Shown: in pieces, positions 38,771 to 53,600 of the stretch
Numbering within the stretch: position 1 is the first letter of the stretch
Layout: each line of letters begins with the position of its first letter
DNA from: Lineus longissimus
Taxonomy: Eukaryota > Nemertea > Pilidiophora > Heteronemertea > Lineidae
Assembly: GCF_910592395.1 (NCBI RefSeq)
Contig: NC_088322.1
Location: 1,238,001 to 1,302,000, forward strand
DNA length: 64,000 nt
Direction: 5' to 3'
The notes under the pieces: generated by a model
Told to the model about the DNA's origin: nothing
The model's database searches: none
The model's input: the letters and a program-made list of their open reading frames with translations, nothing else
Made by a program: the position numbers and the translations under genes

Positions 38771-41440
38771 ATTTTGCCCTGGACACCCGGACACTTAGAT
38801 ACCTAAAAAGAGTGTCCAAGTATCTAGGTATCCACACACTTATAGCTCAGTTTCTGAACAGCCTACGAGGACGCTAAGAGCGTGCTCTGACTAAGAGTGC
38901 TTCGTGAATACCGCCCTGGACACCCGGACACTTAGATACCTAAAAAGAGTGTCCAAGTATCTAGGTATCCACACACTTATAGCTCAATTTCTGAACAGCC
39001 TACGAGGACGCTAAGAGCGTGCTCTGACTAAGAGTGCTTCGTAAATACGGCCCTGGACACCCGGACACTTATATACCTAAAAAGAGTGTCCAAGTATCTA
39101 GGTATCCACACACTTATAGCTCAGTTTCTGAATAGCCTACGAGGACGCTAAGAGCGTGCTCTGACTAAGGGTGCTTCGTGAATACGGCCCTGGACACCCG
39201 GACACTTAGATACCTAAAAAGAGTTTCCAAGTATCTAGGTATCCACACACTTATAGCTCAGTTTCTGAATAGCCTACGAGGACGCTAAGAGCGTGCTCTG
39301 ACAAAGAGTGCTTCGTGAATACGGCCCTGGACACCGGGACACTTAGATACCTAAAAAGAGTGTCCAAGTATCTAGGTATCCACACACTTATAGCTCAGTT
39401 TCTGAATAGCCTACGAGGACGCTAAAAGCGTGCTCTGACTAAGAGTGCTTCGTGAATACGGCCCTGGACACCCGGACACTTAGATACCTAAAAAGAGTGT
39501 CCAAGTATCTAGGTATCCACATACTTATAGCTCAGTTTCAGAATAGCCTACGTGGACGCTAACAGCGTGCTCTGACTAAGAGTTCTTCGTGAATACGGCC
39601 CTGGACACCCGGACATTTAGATACCTAAAAAGAGTGTCCAAGTAGCTAGGTATCCACACACTTATAGCTTAGTTTCTGAATAGCCTACGAGGACGTTAAG
39701 AGCGCGCTCTGACTAAGAGTGCTTCGTGAATACGGCCCTGGACACCCGGACACTTAGATACCTAAAAGGAGTGTCCAAATATCTAGGTATCCACACACTT
39801 ATAGCTCAGTTTCTGAATAGCCTACGAGGACGCTAAGAGCGTGCTCTGACTAAGAGTGCTTCGTGAATACGGCCCTGGACACCCGGACACTTAGATACCT
39901 AAAAAGAGTGTCCAAGTATCTTGGTATCCACACACTTATAGCTCAGTTTCTGAATAGCCTACGAGGACGCTAAGAGCGTGCTCTGACTAAGAGTGCTTCG
40001 TGAATACGGCCCTGGACACCCGGACACTTAGATACCTAAAAAGAGTTTCCAAGTATCTAGGTATCCACACACTTATAGCTCCGTTTCTGAATAGCCTACG
40101 AGGACGCTAAGAGCGTGCTCTGACTAAGAGTGCTTCGTGAATACGGCCCTTGACACCCGGACACTTAGATACCTAAAAAGAGTGTCAAAATATCTTGGTA
40201 TCCACACACTTATAGCTCAGTTTCTTAATAGCCTACGAGGACGTTAAGAGCGTGCTCTGACTAAGAGTGCTTCGTGAATACGGCCATGGACACCCGGACA
40301 CTTAGATACCTAAAAAGAGTGTCCAAGTATCTAGGTATCCACACACAAATAGCTCAGTTTCTGAACAGCCTACGAGGACGCTAAGAGCGTGCTCTGACTA
40401 AGGGTGCTTCGTGAATACCGCCCTGGACACCCGGACACTTAGATACCTAAAAAGAGTGTCCAAGTATCTAGGTATCCACATACTTATAGCTCAGTTTCAG
40501 AATTGCCTACGAGGACGCTAACAGCGTGCTCTGACTAAGAGTTCTTCGTGAAAACGGCCCTGGACACCCGGACATTTAGATACCTAAAAAGAGTGTCCAA
40601 GTAGCTAGGTATCCACACACTTATAGCTTAGTTTCTGAATAGCCTACGAGGACGTTAAGAGCGCGCTCTGACTAAGAGTGCTTCGTGAATACGGCCCTGG
40701 ACACCCGGACACTTAGATACCTAAAAGGAGTGTCCAAGTATCTAGGTATCCACACACTTATAGCTCAGTTTCTGAATAGCCTACGAGGACGCTAAGAGCG
40801 TGCTCTGACTAAGAGTGCTTCGTGAATACGGCCCTGGACACCCGGACACTTAGATACCTAAAAAGAGTGTCCAAGTATCTTGGTATCCACACACTTATAG
40901 CTCAGTTTCTGAATAGCCTACGAGGACGCTAAGAGCGTGCTCTGACAAAGAGTGCTTCGTGAATACGGCCCTGGACACCGGGACACTTAGATACCTAAAA
41001 AGAGTGTCCAAGTATCTAGGTATCCACACACTTATAGCTCAGTTTCTGAATAGCCTACGAGGACGCTAAAAGCGTGCTCTGACTAAGAGTGCTTCGTGAA
41101 TACGGCCCTGGACACCCGGACACTTAGATACCTAAAAAGAGTGTCCAAGTATCTAGGTATCCACATACTTATAGCTCAGTTTCAGAATAGCCTACGAGGA
41201 CGCTAACAGCGTGCTCTGACTAAGAGTTCTTCGTGAATACGGCCCTGGACACCCGGACATTTAGATACCTAAAAAGAGTGTCCAAGTAGCTAGGTATCCA
41301 CACACTTATAGCTTAGTTTCTGAATAGCCTACGAGGACGTTAAGAGCGCGCTCTGACTAAGAGTGCTTCGTGAATACGGCCCTGGACACCCGGACACTTA
41401 GATACCTAAAAGGAGTGTCCAAGTATCTAGGTATCCACAC
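38770..41440 (+). repeat. Repeated GTAGCTAGG module (959- and 685-bp spacings)
   Basis: The monomer with GTAGCTAGG, preceded by CACATAC and GCTAACAGCG and followed by TTAAGAGCGCGC and AAAAGGAGTG, occurs at 39,642, 40,601 and 41,286. The spacings are 959 bp (seven monomers) and 685 bp (five monomers). It is the same module as at 24,214 and 25,036. The changing spacing shows exchange out of register inside the module. Confidence 0.7.
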
Positions 41441-44400
41441 ACTTATAGCTCAGTTTCTGAATAGCCTACGAGGACGCTAAGAGCGTGCTCTGACTAAGAG
41501 TGCTTCGTGAATACGGCCCTGGACACCCGGACACTTAGATACCTAAAAAGAGTGTCCAAGTATCTTGGTATCCACACACTTGTAGCTCAGTTTCTGAATA
41601 GCCTACGAGGACGCTAAGAGCGTGCTCTGACGAAGAGTGCTTCGTGAATACGGCCCTGGACACCCGGACACTTAGATACCTAAAAAGAGTTTCCAAGTAT
41701 CTAGGTATCCACACACTTATAGCTCCGTTTCTGAATAGCCTACGAGGACGCTAAGAGCGTGCTCTGACTAAGAGTGCTTCGTGAATACGGCCCTTGACAC
41801 CCGGACACTTAGATACCTAAAAAGAGTGTCCAAGTATCTTGGTATCCACACACTTATAGCTCAGTTTCTGAATAGCCTACGAGGACGCTAAGAGCGTGCT
41901 CTGACTAAGAGTGCTTCGTGAATACGGCCCTGCACACCCGGATACTTAGATACCTAAAAAGAGTGTCTAAATATCTAGGTATCCACACACTTATAGCTCA
42001 GTTTCTGAATAGCCTACGAGGACGCTAAGAGCGTGCTCTGACTAAGGGTGCTTCGTGAATACGGCCCTGGACACCCGGACACTTAGATACCTAAAAAGAG
42101 TTTCCAAGTATCTAGGTATCCACACACTTATAGCTCAGTTTCTGAATAGCCTACGAGGACGTTAAGAGCGTGCTCTGACTAAAAGTGCTTCTTGAATACG
42201 GCCCTGGACACCCGGACACTTAGATACCTAAAAAGAGTGTCAAAGTATCTAGGTATCCACACGCTTATAGCTCAGTTTCTGAATAGCCTACGAGGACGCT
42301 AAGAGCGTGCTCTGACTAAGGGTGCTTCGTGAATACGGCCCTGGACAACCGTACACTTATATACCTAAAAAGAGTTTCCAAGTATCTAGGTATCCACACA
42401 CTTATAGCTCAGTTTCTGAATAGCCTACGAGGACGCTAAGAGCGTGCTCTGACTAAGAGTGCTTCGTGAATACGGCCCTGGACACCCGGACACTTAGATA
42501 CCTAAAAAGAGTGTCCAAGTATCTAGGTATCCACACACTTATAGCTCAGTTTCTGAATAGCCTACGAGGACGCTAAGAGCGTGCTCTGACTAAGAGTGCT
42601 TCGTGAATACGGCCCTGGACACCCGGACACTTAGATACCTAAAAAGAGTGTCCAAGTATCTAGGTATCCACACACTTATAGCTCAGTTTCTGAATAGCCT
42701 ACGAGGACGCTAAGAGCGTGCTCTGACTAAGAGTGCTTCGTGAATACGGCCCTGGACACCCGGGCACTTAGATACCTAAAAAGAGTGTCCAAGTAGCTAG
42801 GTATCCACACACTTATAGCTCAGTTTCTGAATACCCTACGAGGACGCTAAGAGCGTGCTCTGACTAAGAGTGCTTCGTGAATACGGCCCTGGACACCCAG
42901 ACACTTAGATACCTAAAAAGAGTGTGCAAGTATCTAGGTATCCACACACTTATAGCTCAGTTTCTGAATAGCCTACGAGGACTAGTGCTTCGTGAATACG
43001 GCCCTGGACACCCGGACACTTAGATACCTAAAAAGAGTGTCCAAGTATCTAGGTATCCACACACTTATAGCTCAGTTTCTGAATAGCCTACGAGGACGCT
43101 AAGAGCGTGCTCTGACTAAGAGTGCTTCGTGAATACGGCCCTGGACACCCGGACACTTAGATACCTAAAAAGAGTGTCCAAGTATCTAGGTATCCACACA
43201 CTTATAGCTCAGTTTCTGAATAGCCTACGATGACGCTAAGAGCGTGCTCTGACTAAGGGTGCTTTGTGAATACGGCCCTGGACACCCGGACACTTAGATG
43301 CCTAAAAAGAGTGTCCAAGTATCTAGGTATCCACAAACTTATAGCTCAGTTTCTGAATAGCCTACGAGGACGCTAAGAGCGTGCTCTGACTAAGGGTGCT
43401 TCTTGAATACGGCCCTGGACACCCGGACACTTAGATACCTAAAAAAGTGTCCAAGTATCTAGGTATCCACACACTTATAGCTCAGTTTCTGAATAGCCTA
43501 CGAGGACGCTAAGAGCGTGCTCTGACTAAGAGTGCTTCGTGAATACGGCCCTTGACACCCGGACACTTAGATACCTAAAAAGAGTGTCCAAGTATCTAGG
43601 TATCCACACACTTAGAGCTTAGTTTCTAAATAGCCTACGAGGACGCTAAGAGCGTGCTCTGACTAAGAGTGCTTCGTGAATACGGCCCTGGACACCCGGA
43701 CACTTAGATACCTAAAAAAAGTGTCCAAGTATCTAGGTATCCACACACTTATAGCTCAGTTTCTGAATAGCCTACGAGGACGCTAAGAGCGTGCTCTGAC
43801 TAAGGGTGCTTTGTGAATACGGCCCTGGACACCCGGACACTTAGATACCTAAAAAGAGTGTCCAAGTATCTAGGTATCCACACACTTATAGCTCAGTTTC
43901 TGAATAGCCTACGAGGACGCTAAGAGCGTGCTCTGACTAAGGGTGCTTCGTGAATACGGCCCTGGACACCCGGACACTTAGATACCTAAAAAAAGTGTCC
44001 AAGTATCTAGGTATCCACACACTTATAGCTCAGTTTCTGAATAGCCTACGAGGACGCTAAGAGCGTGCTCTGACAAAGAGTGCTTCGTGAATACGGCCCT
44101 GGACACCCGGACACTTAGATACCTAAAAAGAGTGTCCAAGTGTCTAGGTATCCACACACTTATAGCTCAGTTTCTGAATAGCCTACGAGGACGCTAAGAG
44201 CGTCCTCTGACTAAGAGTGCTTCGTGAATACGGCCCTGCACACCCGGACACTTAGATACCTAAAAAGAGTGTCTAAATATCTAGGTATCCACACACTTAT
44301 AGCTCAGTTTCTGAATAGCCTACGAGGACGCTAAGAGCGTGCTCTGACTAAGAGTGCTTCGTGAATACGGCCCTGGACACCCGGACACTTAGATACCTAA

Positions 44401-46840
44401 AAAGAGTGTCCAAGTATCTAGGTATCCACACACTTATAGCTCAGTTTCTGAATAGCCTACGAGGAGGCTAAGAGCGTGCTCTGACTAAGAGTGCTTCGTG
44501 AATACGGCCCTGGACACCCGGACACTTAGATACCTAAAAAGAGTGTCCAAGTATCTAGGTATCCACACACTTATAGCTCAGTTTCTGAATACCCTACGAG
44601 GACGCTAAGAGCGTGCTCTGACTAAGAGTGCTTCGTGAATACGGCCCTGGACACCCGGACACTTAGATACCTAAAAAGAGTGTCCAAGTATATAGGTATC
44701 CACACACTTATAGCTCAGTTTCTGAATAGCCTACGATGACGCTAAGAGCGTGCTCTGACTAAGGGTGCTTTGTGAATACGGCCCTGGACACCCGGACACT
44801 TAGATGCCTAAAAAGAGTGTCCAAGTATCTAGGTATCCACACACTTATAGCTCAGTTTCTGAATAGCCTACGAGGACGCTAAGAGCGTGCTCTGACTAAG
44901 GGTGCTTCGTGAATACGGCCCTGGACACCCGGACACTTAGATACCTAAAAAAGTGTCCAAGTATCTAGGTATCCACACACTTATAGCTCAGTTTCTGAAT
45001 AGCCTACGAGGACGCTAAGAGCGTGCTCTGACAAATAGTGCTTCGTGAATACGGCCCTGGACACCCGGACACTTAGATACCTAAAAAGAGTGTCCAAGTA
45101 TCTAGGTATCCACACGCTTATAGCTCAGTTTCTGAATAGCCTACGAGGACGCTAAGAGCATGCTCTGACTAAGGGTGCTTCGTGAATACGGCCCTGGACA
45201 CCCGGTCACTTAGATACCTAAAAAGAGTTTCCAAGTATCTAGGTATCCACACACTTATAGCTCAGTTTCTGAATAGCCTACGAGGACGCTAAGAGCGTGC
45301 TCTGACAAATAGTGATTCGTGAATACGGCCCTGGACACCCAGACACTTAGATACCTAAAAAGAGTGTCCAAGTATCTAGGTATCCACACGCTTATAGCTC
45401 AGTTTCTGAATAGCCTACGAGGACGCTAAGAGCATGCTCTGACTAAGGGTGCTTCGTGAATACGGCCCTGGACACCCGGTCACTTAGATACCTAAAAAGA
45501 GTTTCCAAGTATCTAGGTATCCACAGACTTATAACTCAGTTTCTGAATAGCCTACGAGGACGCAAAAAGCGTGGTCTCACTAAGAGTGCTTCGTGAATAC
45601 GGCCCTGGACACCCGGACACTTAGATACCTAAAAAGAGTGTCCAAGTATCTAGGTATCCACACACTTATAGCTCAGTTTCTGAATAGCCTACGAGGACGC
45701 TAAGAGCGTGCACTGACTAAGAGTGCTTCGTGAATACGGCCCTGGACACCCTTACACTTAGATACCTAAAAAGAGTGTCCAAGTATCTAGGTATCCACAC
45801 ACTTATAGCTCAGTTTCTGAATAGCCTACGAGGACGCTAAGAGCGTGCTCTGACTAAGAGTGCTTCGTGAATACGGCCCTGGACACCCGGACACTTAGAT
45901 ACCTAAAAAGAGTGTCCAAGTATCTAGGTATCCACACACTTATAGCTCAGTTTCTGAATACCCTACGAGGACGCTAAGAGCGTGTTCTGACTAAGAGTGC
46001 TTCGTGAATACGGCCCTGGACACCCGGACACTTAGATACCTAAAAAGAGTGTCCAAGTATCTAGGTATCCACACACTTATAGCTCAGTTTCTGAATAGCC
46101 TACGAGGACTAGTGCTTCGTGAATACGGCCCTGGACACCCGGACACTTAGATACCTAAAAAGAGTGTCCAAGTATCTAGGTATCCACACACTTATAGCTC
46201 AGTTTCTGAATAGCCTACGAGGACGCTAAGAGCGTGCTCTGACTAAGAGTGCTTCGTGAATACAGCCCTGGACACCCGGACACTTAGATACCTAAAAAGA
46301 GTGTCCAAGTATCTAGGTATCCACACACTTATAGCTCAGTTTCTGAATAGCCTACGAGGACGCTAAGAGCGTGCTCTGACTAAGGGTGCTTTGTGAATAC
46401 GGCCCTGGACACCCGGACACTTAGATACCTAAAAAGAGTGTCCAAGTATCTAGGTATCCACACACTTATAGCTCAGTTTCTGAATAGCCTACGAGGACGC
46501 TAAGAGCGTGCTCTGACTAAGGGTGCTTCGTGAATACGGCCCTGGACACCTGGACACTTAGATACCTAAAGAAAGTGTCCAAGTATCTAGGTATCCACAC
46601 ACTTATAGCTCAGTTTCTGAATAGCCTACGAGGACGCTAAGAGCGTGCTCCTACAAAGAGTGCTTCGTGAATACGGCCCTGGACACCCGGACACTTAGAT
46701 ACCTAAAAAGAGTGTCCAAGTATCTAGGTATCCACACGCTTATAGCTCAGTTTCTGAATAGCCTACGAGGACGCTAAGAGCATGCTCTGACTAAGGGTGC
46801 TTCGTGAATACGGCCCTGGACACCCGGTCACTTAGATACC

Positions 46841-49800
46841 TAAAAAGAGTTTCCAAATATCTAGGTATCCACACACTTATAGCTCAGTTTCTGAATAGCC
46901 AACGAGGACGCTAAGAGCGTGCTCTGACTAAGAGTGCTTCGTGAATACCGCCTTGGACACCCGGACACTTAGATACCTAAAAATAGTGTCCAAGTATCTA
47001 GGTATCCACACACTTATAGCTCAATTTCTGAACAGCCTACGAGGACGCTAAGAGCGTGCTCTGACTAAGAGTGCTTCGTAAATACGGCCCTGGACACCCG
47101 GACACTTAGATACCTAAAAAGAGTGTCCAAGTATCTAGGTATCCACACACTTATAGCTCAGTTTCTGAATAGCCTACGAGGACGCTAAGAGCGTGCTCTG
47201 ACTAAGAGTGCTTCGTGAATACGGCCCTGCACACCCGGACACTTAGATACCTAAAAAGAGTGTCCAAGTATCTAGGTATCCACACACTTATAGCTCAGTT
47301 TCTGAATAGCCTACGAGGACGCTAAGAGCGTGCTCTGACTAAGGGTGCTTCGTGAATACGGCCCTGGACAACCGGACACTTAGATACCTAAAAAGAGTTT
47401 CCAAGTATCTAGGTATCCACACACTTATAGCTCAGTTTCTGAATAGCCTACGAGGACGTTAAGAGCGTGCTCTGACTAAGAGTGCTTCGTGAATACGGCC
47501 CTGGACACCCGGACACTTAGATACCTAAAAAGAGTGTCCAAGTATCTAGGTATCCACGCGCTTATAGCTCATTTTATGAATAGCCTACGAGGACGCTAAG
47601 AGCGTGCTCTGACTAAGAGTGCTTCGTGAATACGGCCCTGGACACCCAGACATTTAGATACCTAAAAAGAGTGTCCAAGTATCTAGGTATCCACACACTT
47701 ATAGCTCAGTTTCTGAATAGCCTACGAGGACGTTAAGAGCGTGCTCTGACTAAGAGTGCTTCGTGAATACGGCCCTGGACACCCGGACACTTAGATACCT
47801 AAAAAGAGTGTCCAAGTATCTAGGTATCCACACACTTATAGCTCAGTTTCTGAATAGCCTACGAGGACGCTAAGAGCGTGCTCTGACTAAGAGTGCTTCG
47901 TGAATACGGCCCTGGACACCCGGACACTTAGATACCTAAAAAGAGTGTCCAAGTATCTAGGTATCCACACACTTATAGCTCAGTTTCTGAATAGCCTACG
48001 AGGACGCTAAGAGCGTGCTCTGACTAAGAGTGCTTCGTGAATACGGCCCTGGACACCCGGACACTTAGATACCTAAAAAGAGTGTCCAAGTATCTAGGTA
48101 TCCACACACTTATAGCTCAGTTTCTGAATAGCCTACGAGGACGCTAAGAGCGTGCTCTGACTAAGAGTGCTTCGTGAATACGGCCCTGGACACCCGGACA
48201 CTTAGATACCTAAAAAGAGTGTCCAAGTATCTAGGTATTCACACACTTATAGCTCAGTTTCTGAATAGCCTACGAGGACGCTAAGAGCGTGCTCTGACTA
48301 AGAGTGCTTCGTGAATACGGCCCTGGACACCCGGACACTTAGATACCTAAAAAGAGTGTCCAAGTATCTAGGTATCCACACACTTATAGCTCAGTTTCTG
48401 AATAGCCTACGAGGACTAGTGCTTCGTGAATACGGCCCTGGACACCCGGACACTTAGATACCTAAAAAGAGTGTCCAAGTATCTAGGTATCCACACACTT
48501 ATAGCTCAGTTTCTGAATAGCCTACGAGGACGCTAAGAGCGTGCTCTGACTAAGAGTGCTTCGTGAATACGGCCCTGGACACCCGGACACTTAGATACCT
48601 AAAAAGAGTGTCCAAGTATCTAGGTATCCACACACTTATAGCTCAGTTTCTGAATAGCCTACGATGACGCTAAGAGCGTGCTCTGACTAAGGGTGCTTTG
48701 TGAATACGGCCCTGGACACCAGGACACTTAGATGCCTAAAAAGAGTGTCCAAGTATCTAGGTATCCACACACTTATAGCTCAGTTTCTGAATAGCCTACG
48801 AGGACGCTAAGAGCGTGCTCTGACTAAGGGTGCTTCGTGAATACGGCCCTGGACACCCGGACACTTAGATACCTAAACAAGTGTCCAAGTATCTAGGTAT
48901 CCACACACTTATAGCTCAGTTTCTGAATAGCCTACGAGGACACTAAGAGCGTGCTCTGACAAATAGTGCTTCGTGAATACGGCCCTTGACACCCGGACAC
49001 TTAGATACCTAAAAAGAGTGTCCAAGTATCTAGGTATCCACACGCTTATAGCTCAGTTTCTGAATAGCCTACGAGGACGCTAAGAGCATGCTCTGACTAA
49101 GGGTGCTTCGTGAATACGGCCCTGGACACCCGGTCACTTAGATACCTAAAAAGAGTTTCCAAGTATCTAGGTATCCACACACTTATAGCTCAGTTTCTGA
49201 ATAGCCTACGAGGACTAGTGCTTCGTGAATACGGCCCTGGACACCCGGACACTTAGATACCTAAAAAGAGTGTCCAAGTATCTAGGTATCCACAAACTTA
49301 TAGCTCAGTTTCTGAATAGCCTACGAGGACGCTAAGAGCGTGCACTGACTAAGAGTGCTTCGTGAATACGGCCCTGGACACCCGGACACTTAGATACCTA
49401 AAAAGAGTGTCCAAGTATCTAGGTATCCACACACTTATAGCTCAGTTTCTGAATGTGCCTACGAGGACGCTAAGAGCGTGCTCTGACTAAGAGTGCTTCG
49501 TGAATACGGCCCTGGACACCCGGACACTTAGATACCTAAAAAGAGTGTCCAAGTATCTAGGTATCCACACACTTATAGTTCAGTTTCTGAATACCCTACG
49601 AGGACGCTAAGAGCGTGCTCTGACTAAGAGTGCTTCGTGAATACAGCCCTGGACACCCGGACACTTAGATACCTAAAAAGAGTGTCCAAGTATCTAGGTA
49701 TCCACACACTTATAGCTCAGTTTCTGAATAGCCTACGAGGACTAGTGCTTCGTGAATACGGCCCTGGACACCCGGACACTTAGATACCTAAAAAGAGTGT

Positions 49801-50610
49801 CTAAGTATCTAGGTATCCACACACTTATAGCTCAGTTTCTGAATAGCCTACGAGGACGCTAAGAGCGTGCTCTGACTAAGAGTGCTTCGTGAATACAGCC
49901 CTGGACACCCGGACACTTAGATACCTAAAAAGAGTGTCCAAGTATCTAGGTATCCACACACTTATAACTCAGTTTCTGAATAGCCTACGAGGACGCTAAG
50001 AGCGTGCTCTGACTAAGGGTGCTTTGTGAATACGGCCCTGGACACCCGGACACTTAGATACCTAAAAAGAGTGTCCAAGTATCTAGGTATCCACACACTT
50101 ATAGCTCAGTTTCTGAATAGCCTACGAGGACGCTAAGAGCGTGCTCTGACTAAGGGTGCTTCGTGAATACGGCCCTGGACACCTGGACACTTAGATACCT
50201 AAAAAAAGTGTCCAAGTATCTAGGTATCCACACACTTATAGCTCAGTTTCTGAATAGCCTACGAGGACGCTAAGAGCGTGCTCTGACAAAGAGTGCTTCG
50301 TGAATACGGCCCTGGACACCTGGACACTTAGATACCTAAAAAGAGTGTCCAAGTATCTAGGTATCCACACGCTTATAGCTCAGTTTCTGAATAGCCTACG
50401 AGGACGCTAAGAGCATGCTCTGACTAAGGGTGCTTCGTAAATACGGCCCTGGACACCCGGTCACTTAGATACCTAAAAAGAGTTTCCAAGTATCTAGGTA
50501 TCCACACACTTATAGCTCAGTTTCTGAACAGCCTACGAGGACGCTAAGAGCGTGCTCTGACTAAGAGTGCTTCGTGAATACCGCCCTGGACACCCGGACA
50601 CTTAGATACC
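46841..50610 (+). repeat. 28-monomer unit of 3,770 bp, copy A
   Basis: Copy A and the next segment match almost base for base at an offset of 3,770 bp: TTCCAAATAT at 46,851 and 50,621, TCAATTTCTG at 47,021 and 50,791, ACTAGT at 48,415/52,185 and 49,214/52,984. The length fits 28 monomers less three 22-bp deletions; one further lost base (CTAAACAAG) and one gained base (GAATGTGCC) cancel. I saw about four differences between the copies: GACAC against GACGC near 48,945, TAGTTCAG against TAGCTCAG near 49,579, a 2-bp loss in copy B near 53,340, and CACCTGG against CACCCGG near 50,319. That is roughly 99.9% identity, implying a very recent duplication or an assembly effect. Confidence 0.92.
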
Positions 50611-53600
50611 TAAAAAGAGTTTCCAAATATCTAGGTATCCACACACTTATAGCTCAGTTTCTGAATAGCCAACGAGGACGCTAAGAGCGTGCTCTGACTA
50701 AGAGTGCTTCGTGAATACCGCCTTGGACACCCGGACACTTAGATACCTAAAAATAGTGTCCAAGTATCTAGGTATCCACACACTTATAGCTCAATTTCTG
50801 AACAGCCTACGAGGACGCTAAGAGCGTGCTCTGACTAAGAGTGCTTCGTAAATACGGCCCTGGACACCCGGACACTTAGATACCTAAAAAGAGTGTCCAA
50901 GTATCTAGGTATCCACACACTTATAGCTCAGTTTCTGAATAGCCTACGAGGACGCTAAGAGCGTGCTCTGACTAAGAGTGCTTCGTGAATACGGCCCTGC
51001 ACACCCGGACACTTAGATACCTAAAAAGAGTGTCCAAGTATCTAGGTATCCACACACTTATAGCTCAGTTTCTGAATAGCCTACGAGGACGCTAAGAGCG
51101 TGCTCTGACTAAGGGTGCTTCGTGAATACGGCCCTGGACAACCGGACACTTAGATACCTAAAAAGAGTTTCCAAGTATCTAGGTATCCACACACTTATAG
51201 CTCAGTTTCTGAATAGCCTACGAGGACGTTAAGAGCGTGCTCTGACTAAGAGTGCTTCGTGAATACGGCCCTGGACACCCGGACACTTAGATACCTAAAA
51301 AGAGTGTCCAAGTATCTAGGTATCCACGCGCTTATAGCTCATTTTATGAATAGCCTACGAGGACGCTAAGAGCGTGCTCTGACTAAGAGTGCTTCGTGAA
51401 TACGGCCCTGGACACCCAGACATTTAGATACCTAAAAAGAGTGTCCAAGTATCTAGGTATCCACACACTTATAGCTCAGTTTCTGAATAGCCTACGAGGA
51501 CGTTAAGAGCGTGCTCTGACTAAGAGTGCTTCGTGAATACGGCCCTGGACACCCGGACACTTAGATACCTAAAAAGAGTGTCCAAGTATCTAGGTATCCA
51601 CACACTTATAGCTCAGTTTCTGAATAGCCTACGAGGACGCTAAGAGCGTGCTCTGACTAAGAGTGCTTCGTGAATACGGCCCTGGACACCCGGACACTTA
51701 GATACCTAAAAAGAGTGTCCAAGTATCTAGGTATCCACACACTTATAGCTCAGTTTCTGAATAGCCTACGAGGACGCTAAGAGCGTGCTCTGACTAAGAG
51801 TGCTTCGTGAATACGGCCCTGGACACCCGGACACTTAGATACCTAAAAAGAGTGTCCAAGTATCTAGGTATCCACACACTTATAGCTCAGTTTCTGAATA
51901 GCCTACGAGGACGCTAAGAGCGTGCTCTGACTAAGAGTGCTTCGTGAATACGGCCCTGGACACCCGGACACTTAGATACCTAAAAAGAGTGTCCAAGTAT
52001 CTAGGTATTCACACACTTATAGCTCAGTTTCTGAATAGCCTACGAGGACGCTAAGAGCGTGCTCTGACTAAGAGTGCTTCGTGAATACGGCCCTGGACAC
52101 CCGGACACTTAGATACCTAAAAAGAGTGTCCAAGTATCTAGGTATCCACACACTTATAGCTCAGTTTCTGAATAGCCTACGAGGACTAGTGCTTCGTGAA
52201 TACGGCCCTGGACACCCGGACACTTAGATACCTAAAAAGAGTGTCCAAGTATCTAGGTATCCACACACTTATAGCTCAGTTTCTGAATAGCCTACGAGGA
52301 CGCTAAGAGCGTGCTCTGACTAAGAGTGCTTCGTGAATACGGCCCTGGACACCCGGACACTTAGATACCTAAAAAGAGTGTCCAAGTATCTAGGTATCCA
52401 CACACTTATAGCTCAGTTTCTGAATAGCCTACGATGACGCTAAGAGCGTGCTCTGACTAAGGGTGCTTTGTGAATACGGCCCTGGACACCAGGACACTTA
52501 GATGCCTAAAAAGAGTGTCCAAGTATCTAGGTATCCACACACTTATAGCTCAGTTTCTGAATAGCCTACGAGGACGCTAAGAGCGTGCTCTGACTAAGGG
52601 TGCTTCGTGAATACGGCCCTGGACACCCGGACACTTAGATACCTAAACAAGTGTCCAAGTATCTAGGTATCCACACACTTATAGCTCAGTTTCTGAATAG
52701 CCTACGAGGACGCTAAGAGCGTGCTCTGACAAATAGTGCTTCGTGAATACGGCCCTTGACACCCGGACACTTAGATACCTAAAAAGAGTGTCCAAGTATC
52801 TAGGTATCCACACGCTTATAGCTCAGTTTCTGAATAGCCTACGAGGACGCTAAGAGCATGCTCTGACTAAGGGTGCTTCGTGAATACGGCCCTGGACACC
52901 CGGTCACTTAGATACCTAAAAAGAGTTTCCAAGTATCTAGGTATCCACACACTTATAGCTCAGTTTCTGAATAGCCTACGAGGACTAGTGCTTCGTGAAT
53001 ACGGCCCTGGACACCCGGACACTTAGATACCTAAAAAGAGTGTCCAAGTATCTAGGTATCCACAAACTTATAGCTCAGTTTCTGAATAGCCTACGAGGAC
53101 GCTAAGAGCGTGCACTGACTAAGAGTGCTTCGTGAATACGGCCCTGGACACCCGGACACTTAGATACCTAAAAAGAGTGTCCAAGTATCTAGGTATCCAC
53201 ACACTTATAGCTCAGTTTCTGAATGTGCCTACGAGGACGCTAAGAGCGTGCTCTGACTAAGAGTGCTTCGTGAATACGGCCCTGGACACCCGGACACTTA
53301 GATACCTAAAAAGAGTGTCCAAGTATCTAGGTATCCACACTTATAGCTCAGTTTCTGAATACCCTACGAGGACGCTAAGAGCGTGCTCTGACTAAGAGTG
53401 CTTCGTGAATACAGCCCTGGACACCCGGACACTTAGATACCTAAAAAGAGTGTCCAAGTATCTAGGTATCCACACACTTATAGCTCAGTTTCTGAATAGC
53501 CTACGAGGACTAGTGCTTCGTGAATACGGCCCTGGACACCCGGACACTTAGATACCTAAAAAGAGTGTCTAAGTATCTAGGTATCCACACACTTATAGCT

